Assembly (NCBI GenBank): GCA_002189035.1
Contig: NEEC01000008.1
Span: forward strand, 496,001-560,000
DNA: 64,000 nucleotides
Direction of reading: 5' to 3'
From: Utricularia gibba
Lineage: Eukaryota > Streptophyta > Magnoliopsida > Lamiales > Lentibulariaceae
Numbering within the stretch: the stretch's first letter is position 1; each line of letters begins with the position of its first letter. The notes under the pieces were generated by a model. That model did not search any database, was not told the origin of the DNA, and saw only the letters and a list, made by a program, of their open reading frames with translations. The position numbers and the translations under genes are program-made. Of the stretch, positions 45,173 to 58,250 are shown piece after piece.

Positions 45173-47949
45173 GAAAACATTGAACCGTGTGTTTTGAGAC
45201 TACATTATGATGGTGGACTCGATTCTTCTATCCAAAAGTATGTCAACGGCTCTGAAAAATTGTTGGAAATTGGGTATGTTTCAGAATTTTCGTATGATGT
45301 CTTATCTGGAGTAGTTTCAATTCTTGGTATAAGTGGAAACTTTCGTATATTTTTTAAGTACTCGAGTGATTTACAGAATAGAATGCATAATTTGAGCAAG
45401 AATGATGATTTTAAGTTAATAGATACTTGATTATGCAGCTTGACCATGTTGATATTTTTATTGATTCGGGTTTCACTAGGAGAGTCACAACATTGAAGAG
45501 TGAAATGGATGGTCGTGAAATCCGTATAGAGATGAGTAAAAATTCTGAAAATTGGGCAAACTTGGATGATCTTGTAGCACATTATTGAAAATGTTGCTGA
45601 AAGTTAAAAAAATGTTTCAAAAATCCTTGTGGAAAATGATAAAAAAGGTTGTTGAAATTGGTACTTGTTTTTTCACAGACAATTTTAATGAAAATGGCAC
45701 TAGAAATGATTCTGAAGAAAGTGAAGATAAATCTGTTTGTGACTCTCATTGCAGCGATGAAGAATTTTGGTGTGAAGAAGATCATGATTTTACAAGAAAG
45801 GGTGAGGTTTTTCAGAAATATGTAGATTCATGTGTAGAGTATAGAATTAATGCTGAAAGTATTGTGAGTGTTTGTCAGAACTTGAGAAATAATATTAGTT
45901 TTGAAGGTAATATGGATGATGTGGACTCAGGTTCTGATTTGGGAAGTCTCCAAGAGTTGGATGAAGAAGAAATAAACAAGACTCCTCTATATAATCCTAA
46001 GAGTGATGTTGAAGATCCCATTTTGGTTAACGGTTTGGTTTTTAACTCTAAAGAAGAAGCAAGATTTGTCATTTAGACATATGGAATGAAACATTGCAAA
46101 GATTTCGTGTTTCGCATTGACAACAAAAGAGTGATTGCAACATGCAGAGCCAATGGATGTCCATGGCGCATCTATGTTTCTAAAACAAAAAATGACAAAG
46201 GTTGGCGCATCAATAATGTGCTCAGCAGAGCAAATATTGGTTTAAAAAGCAGCTATCTAGCAAAGAAATGTTTGTATAAATTCATTGATAATCCAAAACT
46301 TGGTTTGAAAGGGTTTAGGATGGATATGGTTAAAAATTTACGAACTAAAATATCAAAATCAAAGGCCTTTAGAGCAAGGAAAAAAGCATTACATATTTTG
46401 AACAAGAATGATTCTAAAAAATGGAGTTTGATTCGAAGTTATGTTGCTAAGCTATTAAGATCAAATCATGGATTTACGATGCATTTGCAGCTCTTTGATT
46501 CTGAGAAACCAGAATACAAGAGATTCAAGAGCTTGTATGTTTGATTGGCAGCTTTAAAAGAAAACTTTAAATTTGGTTGTAGGAAAGTTGTGGGAGTTTA
46601 TGAATGTTTTATTAAAGGAGGCTTTAGTGGCCAATTACTAATTGCTATTGGAATAGATGCTAATAATGGGATTTTTCTGATAGCATATGCAGTTGTAGAA
46701 ATTGAAAATCTATGGAGTTGGAAAGAGTTTCTTGAATTACTTAAAGAAGATCTTGAGGTTGTAGATGAACGTGAATGGACATTTATTTTTGACAATCAAA
46801 AGGGGTTGTTGGAGGCTTTTGAGATGCCAGATGTTGAAAATATGTTTTTTGTTAGACACTTGCACTCTAACATGAAGACTGCTGGGTGTTAAACTAAAAA
46901 AATCTTGTTTGGGCAGCTCCATATGTGCAACAAAACCTGAGGTTTTTGCTGCACATATGCAGGAGCTGAAAAAAACAGACTTAGAAGCTTACAAATGATT
47001 GCCAAGAGGCTGGAAACCAATGGAGTGGAGCGTTTTTCAGGACAACCAATAAGTGTAATGCATTGCTAAACAATGCATGTGAATGCTTCAATAGTGTGAT
47101 TGTCGAAGTGGGAGAGAAACCAATTCTGGGTTGACTAGAAGGAATTCATAATTATCTCATGACAAGAGTGACAACAAATCTTGAAACTGCTCAAAAGTGG
47201 ACAAACACCATTTGTCCTAGAATTCACAAAATTTTGAAAAAAAAATCATGGAAGAAGCTGGAAATATGATTCCAATGAGGTTTGATAGAAACAATTATCA
47301 AATCATGGGACCATTTGAATAGTACACAATGAATATGGAAACAAGACTTTGCACTTGCATGAAGTGGGAGTTGACAAGAATTCCTTGTAAACATGTTGTA
47401 GAAGCCGTGTGGGCAAGGAAGGAGAGGCCGGAAGACTATATAGCTGAATGCTACACTATTTCAGCATATATACGATGCTATACACATGCTATAATGGGAA
47501 TCACTGGTCCCACGTTTTGGCCTAAACTTAATCTTCCACCACCTATCCCCAAGTAAAAAAAAAGAGATCCTAAAAAACTAAAGAAAAAGTAGATGGATAA
47601 ACCTCCTACTAATCCCCATAAGCTTTCTACAAAGAGATCCAATAATTAGTGTAAAGAAACCAGACATAATGCCAAAAGTTGCAAGATGGTACCTGCAATG
47701 CAACCTAAAGATGGAGGCCATCAGGTTGTTTCTAATCTCAAGATAAAAAAATTGTGCTAAATTGTATATTTCAATTATAAATTACATGCTTTTATTGTGC
47801 ACTATTTTTTTTCTATGAAATAGTCCAAGAAGCCAAGAGGGGATAATGCAAGAAGAGGGCATGGGAGAGGTGGAGGTCGACGCAGTAGTGAGCATTTAAA
47901 GCTAAGAGATAATATCATAGAACACGCTGAAGTTGGCTCATCTAGTTGA
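45173..47949 (+). pseudogene. Mutator-like (MULE) transposase pseudogene 1
   Basis: Joined over several stops, the plus strand shows a whole MULE transposase: N-terminal part (45194-45430, LRLHYDGGLDSSIQKYVNGS), an acidic linker (45585-46073), the zinc-binding and DNA-binding region (ATCRANGCPWRIYVSKTK, 46086-46544), the MULE transposase core (46545-46892, FIKGGFSGQLLIAIGIDANN ... WSWKEFLELLKEDLE), a SWIM finger (47329-47556, CTCMKWELTRIPCKHVV, all ligands present) and a broken zinc knuckle (about 47630-47690), ending in a Gly/Arg-rich tail at 47949. In-frame stops at 46074-46076 and 46542-46544, and frame breaks near 46890-47330, make it dead. No terminal inverted repeats were found. Confidence 0.88.
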
Positions 47950-48265
47950 TAAGTGATTTTGTGTCGTTCCAAAACATATTCTTCTATTACTCTTGAGTGT
48001 TGTTTTTTCTTATCTTAAACTTTACTTATTCATTATTTTCAATTGATTTTGTATCTTTCACATTACTTTGATCTTTTTGTAGAGAAATTGTATTTTTGTG
48101 GATTGTTAGGGTACTTTTGGATCAATTTGAAGAGAAATCAATACCCACCAAATTATGGATTTGATGGGCCACGAATCTCAGCCCAAGATTCGGTCAAACG
48201 ATGAAGATTTGGTTCAAGATTCGTGGATAAGATAGAGATATGAAGATGATCTTCTTCAATAATTC
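47947..48265 (+). mobile_element. Truncated LTR related to the solo LTR at 9116
   Basis: Starts TGATAAGTGATTTTGTGTC, identical to the first 19 bases of the solo LTR, and follows it in blocks (TTTGATCTTTTTG; CCCAAGATTCGGTC; GGATAAGATA). It breaks off before a (TA)n microsatellite at 48268-48292, so the TATA box and U5 part are missing. Its first base falls inside the last codons of the MULE pseudogene. Confidence 0.75.
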
Positions 48266-48267
48266 AA

Positions 48268-48292
48268 TATATATATATATATATATATATAT
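48268..48292. repeat. (TA)n microsatellite
   Basis: About twelve TA dinucleotides at the broken end of the LTR fragment. It marks the junction with unrelated AT-rich sequence. Confidence 0.9.
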
Positions 48293-48743
48293 TTCATATT
48301 ATTTTGTTATTATAGAATAAAATACAAACATAATTTCAATCATCAAAATTTAAATGTAATATTATTTATCATCTATAGATATAAAAAAACATTAAATATT
48401 ATTATTAAGTTCTCATTAACTCAAACATTGAGCTTAAAAAAGCAGAAAAATGCATTGATTTGAGATGTCATTTACATATAATTGTAAGAACAAAAAAAGT
48501 ATAAAAAAATTAGCAAAATTAAGAATTGATATTGTGCAATATTTTCCAAGATCCATAAATATTACTCAAGTCTATAAATAAACAATAATTACCTTCCAAG
48601 TTGAGAGAAGCAATCGCGGCTTCTTTAAACAAAAAAAAAATCCTAAAAAACTGGTACTCATTTGACCGGTTAACCCTTGAGACAAGAAAAACCGGTTAAT
48701 TGGTTCGACTCACCAGCTAATCAGCCGAGTTACAATCACAAGA

Positions 48744-50026
48744 TGCATGTTGTTTTCTCAATAAATTTTAATGAGAAAAACGTAAAACACAAATAAACAT
48801 AGTAGAGTATCGATATCAGAGAGTTGATTGTTTTGAAAAGTATTTTGTTCTAAATTTTTACAAGTTGTTATGGGTTTGTAAAAGGAGTTTTGAAATGCTG
48901 AAATACAAAATACAATGTACGTAATGGACCTTAATTAAGAGAAGTAATTAATGGGAAATTGATTCCATTTCCTCCTTTATCTATTGATTACTTTCGAATA
49001 ATTAGTTATAGGAGCAATAAGTAACTTATTCTCACTTACACTCCAATTGACAAGGAGGTATGAGAATAGTATCATGTGATTTCTTCGTAAATAATTGAGA
49101 GGACAAGATGATTGCCGTCAATTATCCTCAAAAGCAAATTCTACGTGTGTGCTCAACTGATGCCAATGATCAATAGTGGATATGAGATCACTATCTATCC
49201 ATTATCGTGATATCCCAATCACAGAAAATTGCTATATTTCTTGAACCAATAGGATTGAAGATGGTGCTTTTCACTTTACTTTTCATCGAAATCTATAAGG
49301 AGTAATTGGCTACTCATGAATCGTGACTAGAAAATATTACAGAAAGACTACAATATGATGAATAGAAATATGTGAAATCTGGAAGAAATTCAGCAAAGTA
49401 TCGAGATTGATGTTGAAGATGTAGAAAAAAAATTCATCTATTCTTAGAAACTAAAAATATTCAATCACAAATGGTTATGAAAACAGAAATTGAAATTACG
49501 AAAAGGAAAGTGTTCTTTCTCCCTATGATGGAGAGGAAGAACAAGTAAAAGTGCGAAAATAAAGTGAAAAAAGTACGATTCAAAGTGTTCCTCGTTTTGT
49601 TTTAATTCATTCCCATGTACATTAACTTCATATACTCCATTTCCATCATTCCTTCTATGTTGTTTGTGAAGACAGCTTTCCCATATGTGCAAATAAATGT
49701 CTAATCATTATTGTAGACTCTAATATGTCGTAAGTCATAAACCCTGACTAGTGTCAATCTTTCACCCACAATGAATCTAATTCATGTGCAAGGTACGAAA
49801 TGTCAGTGTCTTGTATTCTACAAGTTTATTATAATACTCCAAACTACTTCTGCTACTTTGGATGAAAGTAGATGAAAAAGACAATAAAAATATGTACAAA
49901 TAACAATAATTTAATTTTTCTAAAAAAATAAAATACTTATTAATATAACTCTTAATTTAGGTTACTCAATACCTAATTAACATTTTCTACTTGTAATAAT
50001 AAACAAGTACAAAATGATACTTAACA
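48744..50026 (-). mobile_element. Old Gypsy LTR, about 1283 bp, same family as 61265-62541
   Basis: This segment aligns along its whole length with the LTR at 61265-62541: shared blocks include CTCACTTACACTC, ATTGACAAGGAGG, GTTATAGGAGCAA and the shared end GATA(C/T)TTAACA. Most differences are A or T here where the other copy has G or C. No primer-binding site or gag follows at its right edge, so it is either a solo LTR or an isolated 3' LTR. The left edge is uncertain by a few bases and no target duplication is visible. Confidence 0.8.
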
Positions 50027-50590
50027 ATCTTGCTTTTCTGGGATCATAATTTTCTTTCTTTTGTTTACCTCTTTTCTTCCATAACGATGAGCTACATCAA
50101 AAGTTGTATTTAGGTTTAAAATCCTTCCCATGATAGAGCAAATCAAAGAGTTCTGATGTTGGTTGAGCTTGCGATGGATAGGATATGTCATTTGGATTGT
50201 CATAATCTATGTTTAAGTTGGACATGGAAATGATGGAGATTTTTTCTAAGTAGGGTTTTCTTTCACTTTTCTTCAGTAAGTTATTTCACTAAGAATTTAC
50301 TTAATAAGAGTTCAATAAAGAATCAATAGATAAGAGGTTCAATTCTCTCTTAATTGAGTAAATTGCTTGAGATATAACAACTTATTTACATATCCATTGG
50401 AACATGTTTGAATTTAATCATCTTTTTTTAATACAAATTTTCACTATATGATATTATATTTAGATATGCTTGATTCTTACAAATAATGTGAGATTGTTTC
50501 GCATCATGACCAATGATTTATTAGCCAGAAATATTGTCACTAGTTTGTCAATTTGAATATCTACACATGAACACCTTATAAATTCATATA
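50027..50590. other. AT-rich spacer
   Basis: No gene or recognisable element. Confidence 0.5.
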
Positions 50591-50597
50591 GTGTGAT

Positions 50598-52130
50598 TTG
50601 AAGTTGATGCAACTGTCATATATTCAACCTCGAATGAAAATTGAGCAACTACATATGCAATTCCAAGCAAGCACACACCTGCTTAACATGAAGAGATATC
50701 CGCTTGTTGACTTCATTTTAGTTATGCTTAATCCTTATCACAGTAGATTTGTAGATAGGGTGATATACCCTTTGTATAATAGAGTGAGATTTCTTGTTCA
50801 ATTCAAATACTTGAGTAAATGTTTTCCAACTTTTAGATGCATTGTTTGTGATATATGGTTTTGTGGAAGTTAAATACATCAATAAAGCAAAAAATTTGGC
50901 ATTATATATTTTCTTTTGTGCTTTGTTCTTGTTAAAAAAAATTTTCTTGCATTTGGCATGATAGGTACTTAAAAAGCCCTAGAAGTTTCCATCGCATGCC
51001 ATCTTATAAGATTTCAAGTATATTTTTATTGAGAAATTGTGATCTCATAAGCTATCTTATTAACTTAGTTTTTGAATTGGTCTATGGAACATGAGAATCA
51101 TTTGTGCAAAAGATGTCTACATTATTTGTGGCAATCATACAAGCCAATATGAGTGTAGTGGTCTCGTGGGATTTTTTTTCCCACTATCGCAGAAGAAGAC
51201 CATAAAATCTTTCATTATGTTTTTTTGGGCCTATGGTCCCTTTATTCGAATATTCAAGTTTTGTAGGCTTGTTGTTATGGTCGATGTCACCTTTTCATAT
51301 GGATGTTATGACTACAATTTGCTTGTGGCCACTACAAAGCATCAGGGTGGTCACATCCTACCACTAGCCTACGCATTCGTCGACGATGAGAGTAAGGATG
51401 CATATATTTGATTTATAGATTTGCTAGATGAGCATTTTTTTTCGAGGCCTAGCTCGCATAATCTCAGACAAAGGTGGAGGCATTCTTGCAGCTGTGAGGA
51501 ATTACGAGTTTCAAGAAGGCCGTCTAGCTGACTTTTGGTGTTTGTGTCATTATGTTTCCAACTTGAATAAGAAGTTTGGAAGCAAAATACATAAGCAAAT
51601 GGCTTACAATGATGGAATGACCTCTGATCCAAGAAAGTTGATGATGTATGTTGAAAGGGTTCAAAAGAAAAATCCAGCAGCTTATGCATGGTTCTTTGAG
51701 TCGAAAAATGATCCATTTGAGAGATGGAAACTCTCATATGATTTGGGCACACACTACAGGAATTTAACTTTCTAATGTAATGGAGATCATGAACAATGTT
51801 TTCAAGACTCGCATCAGTTTCCCTAGGATACAATTGTTGAGACTATGTTGTACAAGCTAGGTTGCACGATTCAGTAGGATTTGTGGCAAATCATGCATGT
51901 GGTGCGCATTGAGTGCATGCAAAATGCTTCCTAATTTTTACGCTAGGAATTAATGTCCTTGGCACATCAAAAGAAAAGCCCAACATTAGTTAATCTCTTA
52001 TTATACACTAGAACAAGAGGTTGATGAGTTTTATGATGTCCCATTTCATGGAGAAGAATTAGGGAACGATAATGGGAGTGGAATCACCGATGAAGACTTT
52101 GATTTAAGATTAGATGTTAACTTCGATATT
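50598..52130 (+). pseudogene. MULE transposase pseudogene 2
   Basis: Broken plus-strand frames carry a MULE core: CRLVVMVDVTFSYGCYDYNL, LLVATTKHQGGHILPLAYAF (51091-51411; the family has a catalytic Asp in the IDATHLYG-type block), then after a stop and frame shift IISDKGGGILAAVRNYEFQE (51428-51775) and PFERWKLSYDLGTHYRNLTF. The segment 50598-50873 lies upstream in position of the N-terminal part but I do not recognise it. This sequence belongs to a different MULE lineage from pseudogene 1. A MULE of this type is often linked to plant-mobile-domain genes, and one such remnant lies at 54294-55254. Confidence 0.75.
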
Positions 52131-52789
52131 TAGGCTAGTACAATTCAATCATATTTTGTTAAATTGAAAATTTTTATTATATTGTTTCATGTTTTTTGAT
52201 ATTACCTTTTAGGTATTAATGAATGTTTTTAAATTAGTTGTTGTGTTTGATAAATTAATTTTTTTTAATGTATATATATTTTAAAATAATGCACCCTAAA
52301 ATCATATTCCTAAAATCAATGAATCTCGCATCCATGTACCCCGAATCTCAAACTTTACACCCATCTTTGTGCAACATAGTGTACATGTTTGCCACCATCC
52401 TCCACAAGCATAAATAGAAGATCACATCGATGACATAAAACCATCAGGTACAATTTGAGATTGCATAATCTTGGCCATTTTTTATGTTTCATTATTTTAT
52501 TTTATATATAATGCTTGTTATTGATGCACGTAGACTCTCTCAGAGGAGGCAAAACATTTTTGGGATGAAGCACGAGAACGAGTCAAGGCACATTAGATGC
52601 GTCAATTCGAGACTGCAAATATGTCATTTCAGATTAAAGTCGTCCATCTTGGGAAAAGGAGATGCTATCATTATAGAGTTATGTTAGTCCACCTTGTAGT
52701 TGCACAAAGTGGACTAAGTATGCTGTTCCATATTTGATGAACGTTGTAACTTGGGGCTAAGTGTCTCAATCTAGCATGTTCAAAGTATG
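52131..52789. other. AT-rich spacer
   Basis: Downstream of MULE 2; no gene seen. An acidic frame just before it (about 52010-52133, with DEDFDLRLDVNFDI) may be the transposon tail. Confidence 0.4.
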
Positions 52790-53400
52790 AAAAGAAATTT
52801 ATGAAACCTAGCTAATTTACGACACAAATAATAGAAATTATTGCAGTGTGGCAAGCAAGGGTTAAATTCACAAAGAATGATTGTAATTTCTTAAAGTCTT
52901 TTACATTTAGTGAAAACAGGTGAGTTTTTTGGGGTTTTAACTCTTATGCGCATGAGACATCAAATAACAACAATTGAAATAAACAAGTTGTAGGGGTGAA
53001 TGAATATAGAGAATAATGGGAATGCATATAAAATGTAAAGTAGAGGTGATTTGGTTAAGTTTTACACTAGAATCTAACTCTTGTGTCACTCAAGAGAATC
53101 CATAAACTTAAATCCAACTTTATCACACCCAAAAAACAGTGTGAAGGGTAGTATGAAGAGTAAATGACATATTGAACTTAAAACTAAATATGAAGAACTC
53201 AAACAAAAACTGGTTTATATACTTGAATAACTTTTAAAGGAAATTTCTTGTTCAAAACCAAACACCAAGAGTGTAAAGGAAAGCACGAAAATACAGATCT
53301 GTTGGTTGCTTGAGGTCGTGGATCTGTTGAAACTAAAAATTTTGGGTGGAAATCTGGTATGAAAACGTAGATCTAGAAGTTGTTGGAGTCGTTTGCCAGA
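52790..53400 (-). repeat. LTR-like relic shared with 8041-8720
   Basis: See 8041-8720. The two copies share ordered blocks over several hundred bases but are strongly diverged. Domain-less; orientation as minus-strand LTR is inferred. Confidence 0.45.
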
Positions 53401-54293
53401 GAACCACCGTTCTCCTCACCTCCTGCTCCTTGCTTGTTTTCTCTCTTCTCTCTTTTCCTTCCTCTTTTCTTTTTCCGCTCAAAGGAATGGTATTTCCATC
53501 TTTTCCTTAGATTTCTAGAAGGAAAATCTCCGCTCCAAAATTATCTTTTTAGAGGATGGATGCTTTCAACTAGATTGCTACCTATACCATGCCATGTACG
53601 CCATCTCAAACACTATGGGGATCTCATCCAGTAGGAGAATGTGAGTGTGCTTAGATACCCACAAAGCTATAAATGCAGCGTGCTCCAATGTCCAATTAGT
53701 ATCGTAAAGGTCCATGCTGAACTTATGTTTGCAAGATATCAGTCTGGAGGGATGGAATAATACAACCACATTGAAAATGATAAAAAAGGAACCCGCTCAA
53801 GTCTACTCTTAAGAGAATGATTTGTCGCAACCAAACTATGAAAAAAAGAGGAAATAAGGAGCCACCTTTCAAATGGAGAAAAAAATCGAAAGTGATAATC
53901 CTTGGAAACTACATTCTCAAAAGTTTGGTAAATCAACAGTATTCGAGCACTCAAAGATGAGGAAATTCTGTCTCATGAAATAAGTTAAAGGTCTTTCAAA
54001 GAGTACATCTCTAGAATATTTATACTATAATATTGAGTTCTGATATTACAAAGTCTAAACTAAATAAAAAGAAAGACTACTAAATCCAATAGCGCACATC
54101 AATAATGATGACATGTTTTGGGCTTTAATACAGATGCATTTTTAAGTAATTGAGGTCTTTTGGTGGCAATACTTTAAGCACCACTTCTAATTGAATATGG
54201 TTAAGTAGATTTTGTGGTTAAGTAGATTTTGAGTGTTGTTTCAATCTTCTTACTGTTACTTGTGATTGATCCAAGTGGAATAATCTTACTATA

Positions 54294-55254
54294 TTAAATA
54301 TTCTCAACATTCTTCCAATGTCCATCATCATCTTGAAGGGGTTCATCAAGGGCAATGGGTTGCACCCAAGATGCATATATCATCATATCGGCGTACGGCC
54401 AAAGCATACAATCATATTTCAGGACACACAGTAAATGCATATTTTCGTAAGGAGTCCACTCAAACAATTCAACAAACAATGAAATATGTATAATGACAAT
54501 ATGTACGGTTCAAAGAAAAATATATTTATAGAATAATAATGTATCTCATCATCTCTCCTAACCAAATCAAGAGTGTTGCAGATTAGCTCTAACTTGTGAG
54601 AGACCACATTTGAGTGGTTAAGCCAACCTTCGAACCTCCAACCGTACACGGATGGTTTAAAACCCTCGCTCTCCCAATATACATCGTGTAGGAAATGACA
54701 CTTCAAGGTAGGACATATATGTCCACATCTACATAAAAAAACATTACAACATGATAAATTTTAACGTATATAATACTAGTAGAAGAAGCATGAAAAAGAA
54801 CCAGAAGAAAACAGTAGGCAACATCCATTGTAATGTGCCTAAGTGCACATAAATCAGCTTGCGACAGAAATTTGCCAGAACAATTGTCCCCCAACTAGTG
54901 GCCATCCAACGATCTTGATCTGTTATCAAATCAAGAATACTCAACTTGCCATGATTACTGGTGGCATCCAGGAAATGTACATATCATCGATGTATGTTTG
55001 GAGGCCAGTCATAATAAACTGTGAACAATGAATAGCTCCCTCGAGCTCCTATCTAAACTATTCGATGCATAGCTCATGCATTGTTGTGCTGTGAATTTTG
55101 TGCGAGTGTTAACCATCGGTGTACCATCAATACAAAGATCCCACAGCATGGAAACATCTTGTAGGGTAATGGTGGCCTTTCTACATGGTTGGAAGAAGAT
55201 GTGCATCTTCGGATGCCATCTCAATACTAGAGTTTTGAGTAGATTTGGGTACAA
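54294..55254 (-). pseudogene. Plant mobile domain (PMD) gene remnant
   Basis: Minus-strand pieces follow the PMD order. 55254-55009 reads LVLRWHPKMHIFFQPCRKAT, ITLQDVSMLWDLCIDGTPM, the PMD N-terminal block (family: RWRPETHTF ... TITLQDVxxLxGLxxDG). 54944-54744 reads TSWGTIVLANFCRKLIYVHL (family: YSWGSAVLAxLYRELC). 54479-54294 reads FEWTPYENM and later SWVQPIALDEP (family: WxPYxDD). Frames change between pieces and stops are frequent. PMD occurs in MAIL1/MAIN-type proteins, which act in silencing and development, and in transposons; a transposon origin is likely here. Confidence 0.7.
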
Positions 55255-57689
55255 TTTTATTTGTAATGTCTTTAAAACCCCATAAAAATCTCAATGATTA
55301 AGATATCTTGCAGTCTTCTTCTCCCAAGATCTACTTGTCAAGAATTTATAGTTGTATTTGAACTTTTTCATTTTACGGTTTGAGTTATGTATCAGACTAT
55401 AAGTAATGTTGCACATCCAACAACCTTGTATCTTCAGAATCATAAACACTTTGATGAGAGGACATATCGATCTATTGAAAAATTATATTTAAATTATTAA
55501 ATATTATATATTTAACAAGAAATAATCTAAAAAATTAATAAATAAAATATATTAATCAAACATAAAAAATAATGAAAATATATTATTAATACAAAAAAAA
55601 TCGCATGAAAAAAAACAAAAATATGACGAATTAATAAATAAAATAATTAATCAAACAATAAAAAGGATTGAAAAACCAACCTAATGTTTCATTAATAATG
55701 ATGCATTAAATATAGATGAATTTAGTAATAGTGTTTATTTTTCAAATACCATTATTGATGACGTATTATAATTAGGTATTTTAAAAATAGTACCAAAAAT
55801 TTAAATAACAAAAAAAAACAATATTACCAAATTTTTTTGCTAATCGATTCTACTCAATCAAACGTGCACTACAATAAAAAATTTTCAATATAGAAATTTT
55901 TGAACATAGACGATATATATAGAAGAAAAGGTATAAGTGAAGCATTAAAACACTTTCATTGATGGTACATTGCACCAAGGCATAAATGATGCCGCATGTT
56001 TCCAAAATGCCATCAGGCACCATCATTTATGTCACATGTATGCAAGGCTCCATTACTAAGACGTGGCCCATTGCATATAATATTAATAAAATAACAATAT
56101 TTTGGACCGAGACTATGCAATCTACTTTCTCGACAGAGCTTTCTTCCATTATTAGGTGCATTGATAATCAAAAAACACATATCTGCTCAACACTATGCGT
56201 ATGTTCTGTATAATTTTTTATCAAACAAATTCTACTTCATTTTTTTTAAAAAAAGAGAATTAATGTTTCCGGTGGAACATTTTATTCCCCTTTGCTCCTC
56301 TCTTCATAATGTCCCTCTGCTACTCCTTTCTTTAAGAAATGAAAAGTAACAAGAGGATCCTTCTTCTTTTAAGTTGTACTTTTAGCATTGCAATTTACTA
56401 GAATACCTCTAAAAAACTAGTGTGAATGGGAGGGGACAACTATAGCAAACCCTAGGAAAAGTAGTATTCATCTTAAAATTTGATCAAAGTTTAAAGTTTC
56501 ACCAGGAAATTAGTGCACCATTCAGTTTCCAAACGGATAGTAATTTTTTTCCTATATTTTCCAACTCTTCATCATTCTAGATACATGATGCTTGATTTCT
56601 ATCTATAAGTTTTCTATGCTTTTCATATTTGAAAATATGAATGGATTGCTAAATAACGTGAGGTTTTGCACATTTTTTGGTGAAATGCCTCTATATTGCT
56701 ATGAAAATAGAATGTTTTTAATGTTTTTGTCACTTGAATCGCTTTTGGTAGAGTTGAGTTTGGAGATATTCAATACTCTTTGTGTGTGTATTTAAAAACT
56801 ACATTTTGAGAATTAGATAATATGACGAGTATTATACCTGAATTTGCTTGCTTTTGTTCTTTGCATGTTGTGACTTATTTAATTGCATTTTGTTCTTGTT
56901 TTCTAACTTTAAATAGATTGTAAATGCATTTTGATTACTTCAGATTTGATCTCTGACAATTTATATATTTATTTAAGTTTACTTGATAGGTATAGAAACC
57001 TTTCACACGTACTGCTAATTGTGATGGATGGATTATCTTGTTCTCGCAGATTTGAGTAGTTCAAACATAGGCAGAAAACATACCAACTTCTTTTAACAAA
57101 CCAGGATGGAACAATGTATTGAAAAATTTGAATGATATGATAGGGGATGAGTACACAATGGACAAAACTATGATCCTGAAAGGAGTATGAACAATAAATC
57201 GGCCTATCAACGAAATTAGCCTAGAAGTTTTCACAAATCGGCTACAATCATGAATGGGATAAAAAGAGATACGGTCGGTCTACAACCATTGGAAAATAGT
57301 CTGAGAGGTCACCAACCCATAGGAGTTCAGAACAGAAGAAGGTCATTAATCGGTAGAACCAAAAGAAGGATCAGATCAATCCTATCAAGCACATAAAGTA
57401 GTTGCCTTTCATAAAAATCGGTTAGTCACGGCTCTATTATAAATGGAGCCTATGTTAGAAGAAAAGGAGGTTGCATTCTTCACCCATTACACACTTTGTA
57501 ATCTCGCCCTTTCTTCTAAGTGAAATTCATCTACTTTGATGAGCTCCCCTAATTCCATGGTTTTTCATCACATAGTTTTTATATAAAAATCTTTGACTCT
57601 CTTTCTCACTTTCAAACACCCAAAAATCGATATGAAATGTTGGCAAGTCAACCTATTACCGATTAGCCCTCATAAACCAGCAATATCAC
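55255..57689. other. AT-rich DNA, no intact gene
   Basis: Contains a CACTACAATAAAAA stretch at 55867 that resembles a CACTA transposon end, and a segment at about 57080-57560 with a promoter-like TATAAATG (57441-57448) that may be LTR sequence. No domain found. Confidence 0.4.
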
Positions 57690-58250
57690 CTTCAATCCAA
57701 TTTTTTTAGGGTATTTGATGCAGTGAATTGATGGGTAATTTCTTCCTTTTCATATATGTCTTTCAATTCATAATGTACTCTCTATGATTGTCCAATCAAA
57801 TATATTAAATCTTAGAACCATTTTGATTTTCAACTATATCTTTGAAGGTTTGAAACTCGAAAATCACCTCTACTTTGGATTTCATAAAGTAGACTTAGGT
57901 GAAATTTGAGTAATCATTTATAAATAAGGTGAAGTATAGATTTCCTTCTTTGTAGATAGGGCTTTTTTATTATATAGATCAAAGTAAATTATCTCAAGAG
58001 ATGGTGCAACCCATTAGGTTCTTTAAAAAGCCAAGTTGCTCAATTTTTCACATTTACATATCTTATAGCACTCATTCACTTGTATCACTTCTTCCATTTT
58101 GTTTATCAATTTTGAATTTTAAGATATCCTCAGAGATATTTAACTATATATCAATATTTGCGATGCCATAATTGCATTTATTCTCTTGATTGAGCACTTA
58201 AATACACAAGGTGAGCTTTAGAAATATTTGACAAAAAATTCAAGAAGAAT
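57690..58250 (-). pseudogene. Ty1/Copia integrase fragment
   Basis: The minus strand reads, with stops, GFLKNLMGC, LYFTLFINDYSNFT, VYFMKSKVEVIFEFQTFKDI, VENQNGSKI and LDNHREYI. This is the Copia integrase core (family: DxxGP...FIDDYSRxxWVYFLKxKSEVFxxFKxFKxxVE...LRSDNGGEY). The catalytic DNGGEY is changed to DNHREY. Only the integrase piece is present and it is on the opposite strand from the Copia RT at 63436, so they are separate insertions. Confidence 0.8.

Noticed and set aside
48701-48713. GGTTCGACTCACC, similar to a tRNA B box
   Set aside because: No matching A box, acceptor stem or cloverleaf around it.
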